Of a stretch of DNA of 64,000 bases, positions 1-11,000 are shown in pieces. Origin of the DNA: an uncultured Pseudomonas sp. Its GTDB lineage: Bacteria > Pseudomonadota > Gammaproteobacteria > Pseudomonadales > Pseudomonadaceae. Below the pieces are notes generated by a model. It ran no database searches. It saw only the letters and a program-made list of their open reading frames with translations, and had not been told where the DNA came from. Every line of letters starts with the position of its first letter. The first letter of the stretch is position 1. Position numbers and translations under genes: made by a program. The DNA is taken from contig NZ_CAJYVE010000026.1 in NCBI RefSeq assembly GCF_913777995.1, positions 1 to 64,000 on the forward strand. The letters are read 5' to 3'.

Positions 1-1932
1 TACCGCACCGGCGACCGCTGCCGCTTCCTGGCCGACGGCAACATCGAATATCTGGGGCGTCTGGACCATCAGGTGAAACTGCGCGGCCAGCGCATCGAAC
101 TGGGCGAGATCGATGCCGCGCTGCTCAAGCAGCCCGGCATCAGCGCCGCCTGCACCCTGGTGCTGGACAACCGCCTGGTGGCCTTCTACAGCGGTGTGGC
201 GCAGGGCGACCTGGCCGCCCAGCTGGGCGCCGAGTTGCCGGCGCACATGGTGCCCGTGCTGTGGGTCGAAGTGCCGGCGCTGCCGCTGACCACCAACGGC
301 AAGATCGACCGCAAGGCTCTGGCCGCCATGCCGCTGCCACAAAGCCAGGCCGTCGCCGTGGCGCCGCGCAGCGAACTGGAAGTGTTGCTGTGCCAGCTGT
401 TCGCCGAACTGCTGGGCGAGACCCTGGGCAGCGACCGGGCGGTGGGTACGCAAGACAGCTTCTTCGCCTTGGGCGGCGATTCCATCCTGGGCCTGAAGCT
501 GATCTCGCGTCTGCGCGAACAGGGTTATTCGCTCACCCCGAAAGCGCTGTTCCGCTCGCCGACCCCGGCAGCCCTGGCCCTGGTGACCACGCCGCTGGCC
601 AGCCAGGCCGAACAGGGCGAGATCACGGGTGCCATGCCGCTGCTGCCGGTGCAGCAGTGGTTCTTCGACATGCAGCAACCGCACGCCGCGTACTGGAACC
701 AGGCGGTACTGGCCGACAGCGACCGACCGCTGCAACCGGCCTTGGTGCAAGAGGTTCTGGACCGCCTGGTTGCCCACCACGACGCCCTGCGCTTGCGCTT
801 CCATAACGCCAATGGCCAGTGGCAGGCGCAGATCGCGGCGGTTTCGCCGGCGCGCTTCAGCGTCTGCGAGCACGCCGGGCAACTGCAACAGGTGGCTGAA
901 AGCCTCAACCTGCAGGACGGCCCGCTGTTCGCCGCCGCCTTGCTGCAAGGCACGCCGCAGCGCCTGTATCTGGTCGCTCATCACCTGGTGGTCGACGCGG
1001 TGTCCTGGACACCCTTGCTGGAGGACTTCCAGCAGCTGTATCAGCACCTGGAGCGTGGCGAGACGCCCAGGCTGCCCGCCAAGACCACGTCCTACCGGCA
1101 GTGGGCCGAGCAATTGCGCGCCCATGGCGACAAGGCCACAGCCGAGCTGGGCTACTGGAAACTGCAGGGCGCCACCCACCCCGCGCCCCAGGCGACCTTC
1201 GCCGAGCGCCAGACCCTCTCGGCCCGCTGGGACGCGGCACACACACGACAGTGGCTCACCGAGGCGCATGCCGCCTACCGCACGCAACCCGAAGAGCTGC
1301 TGATCGCCGCCCTGGCCGCGACCCTGGCCCAGGCCGAAGGCCGCAGCGAGGTCGTCGTCGACCTGGAGCGGCATGGCCGCGATGCGCCGTTCGAGGGGCT
1401 GGACGTCAGCCGGACCGTGGGCTGGTTCACCACCCTGTATCCGCTGCGAGTGAAGTCCAGCGGCACGCCGGCCGAACGCGTGCGCGACGCCAAGGAGGCC
1501 CTGCGTGGCGTACCGGGCAATGGCCTGGGCCATGGCCTGCTGTGCCAGCGCGGCGAACTGCCGCCCAGCCGTGGCGACGTGTTGTTCAACTACCTGGGCC
1601 ACGAACAGCCGCCCGAGGGCTGGCTGCGCGCCAGCCAGCTGGCGGCGCCGGCAGACGTGGCAGCCGCCAACCGGGTCAGTCATGCCCGTGAGGTGGTGGC
1701 CTGGCTGCAAGACGGCGTGCTGCATATCGAGTGGCACAGCGTAACGCCGCAGGCCGACAGCCGCTGGCCGGCGCGCCTGCTGGAACACCTGCAGGCACTG
1801 GTCGCCCATTGCATGGACCCGCAGGCCGGCGCGCTGATGCCGTCGGACTTCCCGCTGGCCAAGGGCATCAACCAGAAATCCCTGGACACGCTGCTGAGCA
1901 AGCTCAAGAGCAAACCGAATACCAAAAGCTAG
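1..1932 (+). CDS. NRPS, C-terminal part (A end, T, epimerization); 5' end outside window
   Basis: The reading frame is open from base 1, so the gene starts upstream of the window. What is visible is the end of an adenylation domain (YRTGD at the start, then the QVKLRGQRIELGEI core motif and NGKIDR), then a carrier domain with FFALGGDSI (4'-phosphopantetheine Ser at 481-483), then about 430 residues of a condensation-superfamily domain. HHLVVDAVSW (codons near 976-1005), VVVDLERHGR and FNYLG are typical of epimerization domains, and the GGDSI carrier type normally precedes an E domain. The protein therefore hands a D-configured residue to the next synthetase. Its substrate cannot be read because the specificity region lies outside. 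It ends 86 bases before the next NRPS, in the same orientation. Confidence 0.93.
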   Translation, partial: YRTGDRCRFLADGNIEYLGRLDHQVKLRGQRIELGEIDAALLKQPGISAACTLVLDNRLVAFYSGVAQGDLAAQLGAELPAHMVPVLWVEVPALPLTTNGKIDRKALAAMPLPQSQAVAVAPRSELEVLLCQLFAELLGETLGSDRAVGTQDSFFALGGDSILGLKLISRLREQGYSLTPKALFRSPTPAALALVTTPLASQAEQGEITGAMPLLPVQQWFFDMQQPHAAYWNQAVLADSDRPLQPALVQEVLDRLVAHHDALRLRFHNANGQWQAQIAAVSPARFSVCEHAGQLQQVAESLNLQDGPLFAAALLQGTPQRLYLVAHHLVVDAVSWTPLLEDFQQLYQHLERGETPRLPAKTTSYRQWAEQLRAHGDKATAELGYWKLQGATHPAPQATFAERQTLSARWDAAHTRQWLTEAHAAYRTQPEELLIAALAATLAQAEGRSEVVVDLERHGRDAPFEGLDVSRTVGWFTTLYPLRVKSSGTPAERVRDAKEALRGVPGNGLGHGLLCQRGELPPSRGDVLFNYLGHEQPPEGWLRASQLAAPADVAAANRVSHAREVVAWLQDGVLHIEWHSVTPQADSRWPARLLEHLQALVAHCMDPQAGALMPSDFPLAKGINQKSLDTLLSKLKSKPNTKS

Positions 1933-2018
1933 TGCGCGGTGCGGCGCGCGGGTGGACATGCCCCGCGCGCCGCTGCCGATCAGCAACTTTTCAAGATTTG
2001 CCTACGGATCGTTTAAGC

Positions 2019-5000
2019 ATGAACAACATCGAAGACATCTACTCCCTCTCGCCGACGCAGCATGGCCTGCTGTTCCACAGCGTCGTCGAGGCGGATTCGC
2101 GGGTGTACTACCAGCAACTGAGCCTGGAGATCCAGGGCCCGCTGGACACCACCGCATTTCGCAGCGCCTGGCAGGCTCTGATGCAGCGCCACGCAGTACT
2201 GCGCAGCGCGTTTCTCTGGGAAGACCTGGACGACGCCTACCAGGTGGTGCAGCAGGGCATCGAGCTGCCGCTGAGCCTGCTCGACTGGCGCGCCCGCGAC
2301 GACCAGCAGGCCGCCCTCGAAGCCCTGGCGCTGGAGCAGCGCGCCCTGCCGCTGGAACTCAACGACGCGCCCCTGATGCGCGTGGCCCTGGTGCGCCTGG
2401 CCGAGCAGCGCTGGCACCTGACCTGGACCTTCCACCACATTCTCATGGACGGCTGGAGCGTCGGCATCGCCATCCAGGAATGGTTGGCCCTGTACTACGA
2501 AAGCGCCCTGGGCCGCCCCGCCCGGTTGTCAGCCACCCGCCCGTATCGCGACTACATCGCCTGGCTGGCCGAACAGGACATGGCCGCCACCGAGGCCTTC
2601 TGGCGCGAGCGCCTGCACGACCTGAACGAACCCACGCCGCTGCCAGACTTCGCCGTGCGCCTGGCACCGCCCACCGGTGCCCCCTTCGCCGAGCGCGAAA
2701 CCCTGCTGCAAGCCGACGAGACCGAACAGCTGACGCGCTTCGCCCGCCAGCACGGCCTGACCCTCAACACCCTGATCCAGGGCGCCTGGGCCTTGCTGCT
2801 GGGCCAGCACGCCGGGCGTGACGACGTGGTCTACGGCGTCACCGTGGCCGGTCGCCCGGAAAGTCTGCCGGGGGTCGAGAGCAGTGTCGGCCTGTTCATC
2901 AATACCCTGCCGCTGCGCGTGCAATGGGCCGACAGCCCGGCGCTGGTGGATTGGCTGCACGCCCTGCAACAGGCCAACAGCGACCTGCGCCAGCACGCCT
3001 ACCTGCCGGTGGGCAAGCTCAAGGCCATGAGCGGCATCGCCGCCGAGCGGGCGCTGTTCGACTCGATTCTGGTGTTCGAGAACTTCCCGGTCACCGACGC
3101 CCTCAACCAGGACGCCGACGGGTTGAGCTTCATCGCCCCGCAGCCGACCCAGACGGTCGATGGCATTACCCACACCCAGGGCCGCAACCATTTCCCGCTG
3201 GCGTTGATCGTGGTTCCCGGCGAGCGGCTGAACTACCTGTTCAGCTATGAGCGCCGCCGCTTCAGCGACGCGGAAATCGCCGTGCTCTCGGCGCAACTGC
3301 GCGCCCTGCTGCTGGCCATGGCCGCCCAGCCGCACTGCCGAGTGGCCGAACTGGCCTGGGTCAGCCCAGAGGAACAGGCGCAACTACAGGCCCAAGGCCG
3401 CGGTGCGCAGCTGCCGGTGCCGACACTGGGCCTGCACCAGCGCTTCGAGCAGCAGGCGCTGACCCACCCCGAGCGAGAGGCACTGCGCGACCGCCAGGGC
3501 GCCCTGAGCTATGCCGAACTCGAGCGCCGCGCCAACCAGCTCAGCCAGCACCTGCACGGCCAGGGTATCGGCGCTGGCAGCCTGGTGGCCCTGGGCCTGG
3601 AGCGCAGTGCCGACTTCGTCATCGCCCTGCTGGCCACCCTCAAGGCCGGTGCGGCGTACCTGCCGCTGGACCTCAAGCAACCGGTCGGGCGCCTGGCCGA
3701 TGTCCTGGCCGACAGCCGCGCGGCGCTGCTGATCGGTGCCACCGCGTCGCCAGCACTGACGCGCCTGGCCGAGCACACCCCGGCGCTGTGGCTGAACGAA
3801 GCCGCCACGCACATTGCCGCGCAACCGGCCCACGCCCCTGATGTACAGCACCCTGCCGACGCGGCGGCCTACGTGATCTATACCTCGGGCTCCACTGGCA
3901 CACCGAAGGGCGTGGTGGTCGAACACCGCGCCATCGTCGACTACCTGGGCGCCGTTCAGGCCCTGCTCGATGCGCCCGCAGCGGCCCGCTATGCCCTGCT
4001 GTCCAGCGTCGCCGCCGACCTCGGCCATACCCAGCTGTTCGGCGCCCTGTGCAGCGGCGCCAGCCTGTTGCTGGTGGATGACGACAGCGCCTTCAGCCCC
4101 CTGGCCCTGGCCGAGCTGTTCGAGCAGCAGCCGGTGGACGTGCTGAAGATCACCCCGAGCCATCTCGGCGGCCTGCTGCAGGCCCTGCCGGATGCCCGCC
4201 TGCTGCCACGCTCGCGGCTGGTATTCGGCGGCGATGCGCTGAGCCCCGAGCTGCTCGACAAGGTCCGCAGCCTGGCGCCACACCTGCGCGTGTTCAACCA
4301 TTACGGGCCCAGCGAAGCCACGGTCGGGGCGATTGCCACCGAACTGCCGGCCGGCCTGCGCAGCATTCCTCTGGGCCGCCCGCTGCCCAACCGCCAGCTG
4401 CGCGTGGTCGATGCCCATGGCCAGGCCGTGGCCACCGGGGTCAGCGGCGAGCTGCTGATCGGCGGTGCGCTGGCACGGGGTTACCTGCATCGCCCGGACC
4501 TCACCGACGAGCGCTTCAGCGTCGATGCCCAGCAGCAGCGCTGGTACCGCACCGGTGACCGCGTGCGCTGGCTGGAAGATGGCCAACTGGCGTTTCTCGG
4601 CCGCGTCGACAGCCAGGTCAAGATTCGCGGCAACCGCCTGGAACTGGGCGAAGTGGAGGCGCAGATCAGGCGCCTGTCGCCCAGCATCGAACAGGTGCTG
4701 GTGCGCGCCGTGGAACTGGACGGTAGCCTGCGCCTGGTGGCCTGGCTGGTGGCCAGCCAGAGCCTGTCGCCAGCCAAGCTGCGCGACGACCTGGCCATGC
4801 GCGTGCCGGACTACATGGTGCCGGCGCACTTCATCAGCCTCGACGAACTGCCGCTGAACCGTAACGGCAAGGTCGATGCCAGCCGCCTTCCGCTGCCGGC
4901 GCAGCCGGTCGACGACAGCGCCAGCCACGTGGCGCCACGCAACGAGGTGGAAGCGCTGCTGGCGGATATCTGGCAGGACGTGCTCAAGCGCGACCGAGTG

Positions 5001-8000
5001 GGCGTGCATGACAACTTCTTCGCCCTGGGCGGCGACTCGATCCTCAACCTACAAATCATCGCCCGTGCCAACCAGCAAGGGCTCAAACTCACGCCGCGCC
5101 AGCTGTTCGAGAACCGCACCATCGCCGACATCGCCCGGGTACTGGGCGCCGATGCCAGCGGTGCGGTGGCCGACGCTGCCAGCCAAGGCCTGGAGTTGCC
5201 GCTGGGCGCCGGCCAGTGCGCGCGCCTGGACAGCGGCGCGCTGCAAGCCACCTGGCGCTGCGTAGCACTGACCCGGAACCTCGACAACGCCGTTCTGGCT
5301 CAGGCGCTCGGCGCCGTACAACAGCACCATCAGGCCCTGCGTCTGGCGCTGCAACGCACCCCCGAAGGCCACTGGCACCAGCGTGTGCTGGCGCAGGCCC
5401 TGGCCCCGCAGGTGGACGTTCGGGATCTCGCCGAACTCGGCCAGGCGCCGCTGCAAGCCCTGGCCGAACAGGCTGTCGAGGGCCTGGCGCTGGACGCCGG
5501 GCAGACCCTGCACGCCAGCCTGCTGACGCACAGCGGCCAGCCGTACCTGTTGCTCGCCGCCCACCCGCTGTGCCTGGACGAAGCCTCCTGGCCACTGCTG
5601 CTCGACGACCTCAACTTGGCACTGGCGCAGCAGCTGCACCAGCGGCCACTGCGCCTGGCCTACAACGGCGGTGACTTCAGCCGCTGGACCCAGCACCAGC
5701 AGGCCTACGCCCAAGGCGATGGCCTGGACGAGGCCTGGGAACACTGGCTGCAGTTCGTCGGCATGGACCTGCTGGCCCTGCCCCCGCCCCAGGAACAGCC
5801 CGCGATTGGCGTGGCCGAGCACCGCGTATCGGCCGAGACCTCCCGCGACCTCAAGCGCCTGCTGGAGGTGCTGCAACTGGACTGGAACGCCCTGCTGGCC
5901 GCCGCCGTGGCCGAGCAATGGCGCACCCTGGCTGGCAACGGGTTGATCGCCCTGGCCTTGCAGGCCGGACGTCCGCAAGCCGAGCGCCTGCCGGTGAACG
6001 CGCCGATCAGCACCGCCGACCTGGAGCCGCAACGCATCATCGGCGCCCTGGAACAGCCCGTACCCTTCTACCTGCAGGTGCAGGGCGACAACCTGCTGCA
6101 ACGCCTGCAAGCCACCGCTGCGCAGCTGCGTGCCTACCCGCAGTTGGGCAGCGACTACGGCGTGCTGCGCTACCTGTCGGACAACAGCTACCTGCAAGAG
6201 CCGCTGCGCGACCTGCCGACCCCGCCGATCAGCATCCGCTGGCAAGGCGACCGCGACAGCCATCGCGAACCGCGCGCCGTCATGGGCCGGCTCACCGCTG
6301 CCAGCCAGTCGCCTGCACCGGGCAGCGCCCTGGTGCTCGATGCCTGCTGGCAGGATGATTGCCTGCACCTGCACGCCACCGGTGCGCTGGCCGCCGACTG
6401 GCTGCCACAGCTGCTGCAGCGCCTGAACGAACTGGCCGCGCTGCTCGCCCAGCCCGAGCTGCGTCCGCACAGTACGGCGTTCCCGCTGTGCCATCAGCAA
6501 GCCGCGACCCTGGCTGCCGAGCCACTGGACTGGGCGAACATCGAAGACCTCTATCCGCTGTCGTCCATGCAACAGGGCATGCTGCTGCACACCCTGCTGC
6601 AACCGCACAGCGGCATCTACCTGATGCAGCAGCGCTACAGCTGGGACGGCGACCTGCAACGCCCGGCCATGCAAGCGGCCTGGCAGCTGTTCCTCGAACG
6701 TCACCCGATGATGCGCACCGCGTTCTGGTGGCAGGACGAGCACGCACCGCTGCAATGCGTACTGCGCCAGGCCGACCCGGCGTTCGACTGGCAGGACCTG
6801 CGCCACCTGGATGCCGACGCCCAGCGCCTGGCCATGGACCAGGCCCTCGAAGCGCAACGCCAGCAGGGCTTCGACATGGCCCGTGCGCCGCTGACCCACC
6901 TACGCATCTTCCAGCTCGACGAGCGCCGCTTCGCCGTGGTGCGCAGCTTCCACCACATCCTCACCGATGCCTGGTGCTTCGGCCTGCTGATGGAAGACCT
7001 GCTGGCCATCTACCAGGCCATGGTGCGCCACGAGCCGGTCGCGCGCCCGCGCCTGCGCTCGTTCCGTGGCTACATGAGCTGGCTGGAACGCCAGGACATG
7101 GCGGCTGCGCAGGCCTTCTGGCAGGCCGACCTGGCGGGCTTCAGCGAACCGACCCCGCTGGCCGTGGACACGCCGCTGGCCGACGAGCAGCAGCCCGCTG
7201 AAGCGGTCGGCGACCAGGACTGCACCCTGAGCATCAGCCAGACCCGCCGCCTGCAGGAGCTTTGCCAGCATTACCAACTGACCCCCAACACCTGGATTCA
7301 GGGCGCCTGGGCCTTGCTGCTGTCGCGCTACAGCGGTAACCGCGACGTGCTGTTCGGCGTCACCGTGGCCGGACGCCCCACGGAGCTGGCCGGGGTCGAG
7401 GAAATGGTCGGTATCTTCATCAACAGCCTGCCCCTGCGCGTGGATGTCGACCCGCAGGCACCGGTGGCCGAATGGCTGCAGGCGCTGCTGTCGCACAACG
7501 CCCGCCTGCGCGAGCATGAAAGCGCTTCGCTGGTGGACATCCAGCGTTGCAGCGACGTGCCACGCGGCCAGGCACTGTTCGACAGCCTGGTGGTGTTCGA
7601 GAACGCGCCGCTGGATATCAGCAGCGTGCAGCTGGACAACTTCAGCATCGATATCTACGAAGACCGGGTGCACACCAACTTCCCGATGACGGTGGTGCTC
7701 TACCCCGGTGATCGCCTGGGCATCCGCCTGTCTTACGACACCCGGCGCTTCAGTGCCGACACCGTGCAACGCATGCTCGGGCACCTGGTGCAGTTGCTCG
7801 GCGGCATGCTCGAACAGCCCGAGGCGCGGCTCGACACCCTGTCGCTGCTGGCACCGACCGAGCGCCAGCAATTGCTGGTGGACTACAACCGCAGCGGTGT
7901 CGACTTCCCGCTACAGCGTGGCTATGCGGCGCTGTTCGCCGAACAGGTGAGCCGGCGCGGGCAGCAGGTGGCCGCCGTGTGCCAGGGCGAGTCGCTGAGC

Positions 8001-11000
8001 TACGCCGAACTGGACCGCCGCAGCAATGCCGTGGCGCATGCCCTGCAAACCGCCGGTGCCGGGCCGGAAACCCTGGTGGCGCTGTTCGCCGAGCGCGGCC
8101 TGGCACTGCTGACCCTGATGATCGGCACCCTCAAGGCCGGCGCCGCATTCCAGGCCCTGGACATCCAGCAACCGCCCGCAAGGCTGGCCGAACTGCTGGC
8201 CCTCGGCGAAGCACCGCTGCTGCTGGTCTGCGACCAGGCCAGCGCCGTACTGGACCAGGTCCTGCCGAACCTGCAACGCCAGCCCACCTGCCTGGTCGCC
8301 CAGCCGCTGTGGCAAGGCGCCGCGCAGCCGGCGGTCAGCTACAACCATGACCCGGACCAGCTGGCCTACGTGATCTTCACCTCGGGTTCCACCGGCCAGC
8401 CCAAGGGCGTGATGGTCGAGCAGCGCGGCATGCTCAACAACATGTTCGGCAAGGTCCCGGCCCTGGGCCTGGGCGACCACGACCGCATCGCCCAGACCGC
8501 CTCGCCGGCCTTCGATATCAGCGTCTGGCAGTTCCTCGCCGCGCCGCTATTCGGCGCCACCGTGCACATCCTGCCCGACGCCCAGGCCCACGATCCGCTG
8601 GCACTGCTCGACGCGGTCGAGGCGCATGGCCTGACGCTGCTGGAAACCGTACCGGCGTTGATTCGCGGCATGCTCCAGGAAAGCTCGGCCGACCACCGCC
8701 TGGCCAGCCTGCGCTGGCTGCTGCCCACCGGCGAAGCGCTGCCACCGGCACTGGCCCGCGACTGGCTGACGCGCTTCCCCCACGTACCGATGATGAACGC
8801 CTACGGCCCGGCCGAATGCTCGGACGACGTGGCCTTCCACGCCATTACCCAAGCCGCGGACGCCGACTGCCTGCACATGCCGATCGGCCTGCCGACCGCC
8901 AACAACCAGCTGTTCGTGCTCGATGCCGAGCTGCGCCTGCTGCCGGTGGGTGTGCCGGGCGAGCTGTGTATCGGCGGCGTCGGCGTGGGCCGGGGCTACC
9001 TGCGCGACCCGCAGCGCACCCGTGAAGCCTTCGTCGAACACCCCTTCGAGCCTGGCGCACGCCTGTATCGCAGTGGCGACATCGGCCGCTTGCGCGCCGA
9101 CGGCGTGTTCGAATACCTGGGCCGGCGTGACCAGCAGGTGAAGATCCGTGGCCATCGCATCGAGCTGGGCGAGATCGAAAACCGCCTGATGCAACACCCG
9201 GCGGTCAGCAGCGCCGCAGTGCTGGCGCGGCCCGACGCACGGGGTGCCTTGCAACTGGTGGCCTGGTACGTGCTGGAGGATGACGCCGCGCTGGACGCCG
9301 AAGCGGCGCAGGCGGTGCTCAGCACCTACCTGGGCGAGCAACTGGCGACCTACATGCTGCCGGCGCGCTGGGTGAACCTGGCACAGCTGCCGCTGAACGC
9401 CAACGGCAAGGTCGACCGCCGTGCCCTGGCGGCCCTCGACCTGCCGCAGGACCAGCAGCCGCAGGATCTGCCGGCGGCGCCGCGCAGTGACACCGAGAAA
9501 GTGCTGGCCGAACTGTGGCAGCAGCTGCTCGGCCTGGACAGCGTGAGCGTGCACGATGACTTCTTTGCCATTGGCGGGCACTCGTTGCTGGCGACCCAGA
9601 TGCTGTCACGGATTCGCCGCCACCTGGCCGTCGACCTGCCGCTGCGCACGCTGTTCGAAGGCGGCACCCTGGAGCAACTGGCCCAGGCCGTGGAGCGCCA
9701 GCGCGAGGCACAGGGCGCCGTCGAGCCAGGCAGCGAGATGGTGCCGGTGCCGCGTGACCAGCAGTTGCCGCTATCCTTCGCCCAGCAACGATTGTGGTTC
9801 CTCGACCGCCTGGAAGGCCCGAGCGCGGCCTACAACATGGGCTCGGTGGTACGCCTGCGCGGCGCGCTGAACGTCGCGGCGCTGCAAGCGGCCTTGCACC
9901 GCGTGCTGGAGCGCCATGAAGCGCTGCGTACCGCCTTCCAACTGGTTGGCGAGCAGCCCTGCCAGGTCATCACGCCCGTACCGGCCCTGGACCTGACGCC
10001 CACCGACCTCAGCCAACTGGCCGGCGAGGCGCAGCAGCAGGCATTGCAGCGTCTGATCGACGAACAGGCCGCCCGGCCGTTCGACCTGCAACAGGCCCCG
10101 ATGCTGCGTGCCAGCCTGCTGCGCCTGGGCGCTGACGACCACGTACTGCAACTGGTGCTGCACCACATCGCCACCGATGCCTGGTCGATGGGCATCCTGA
10201 TGCGTGAGCTGATTACCGCTTACCTGGCCTTCAGCCAGGGCCACACGCCGGACCTCGCTCCGCTGCCGATCCAGTACGCCGACTACGCCCACTGGCAGCG
10301 CAGCCCGGCGCAGCAGCGTTTGCTGGCCCAGGCCATCGACTACTGGCGCCAGCAGCTGGCCGGTGCACCGACGCTGATCCCGCTGCCGCTGGACTACCCG
10401 CGCCCGGCCCGCCCGGACTACCAGGGTGCCGCCCTGCAGCAGCGCTTCAGCGCGGCGCAGACCCAGGCCCTGAAGGCCTACGCCCAGGCCCACAAGGCCA
10501 CGCTGTTCATGGTCCTGCTCAACGCCTTCAACAGCCTGATGCAGCGGGCCACCGGCGCGCAGGACTTCATCGTCGGCACCGACCTGGCCAACCGCGAACA
10601 TCCGGCACTGGAAAACCTCATCGGCTTCTTCGTCAACGTACTGCCGATCCGCGCCCGACTGGACGCTGGCGAGCGCTTCGACACCCGCCTGCAACGCCTG
10701 CGTGACGACTGCCTGGCAGCCTTCCAGCATCAGCAGGTGCCGTTCGACAAGCTGGTCGAGACCCTGCAACCGCCACGTCAGCCAGGCGTCAACCCGCTGG
10801 TGCAGGTGCTGTTCGTGATGCAGAACACCCCCGGCGACCAGGCCCACCTGCCGGGCCTGGAGGTGCAGGACTACCTGCAGGCGGGCCAGCAGAGCAGCAA
10901 ATTCGACCTCGCGGTGTTCGTCGAAGAAGACGACGACCAAGGCCTGAGCGTGCGCTGGGTGTACCGCACCAGCGTGCTCGGCGCCGCCACCGTTCAGCGC

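Noticed and set aside
1731-2018. Upstream in-frame extension of the large NRPS
   Set aside because: It overlaps the real coding sequence of the preceding NRPS in another frame and has no condensation-domain similarity; MNNIEDIY at 2019 is the natural domain start.
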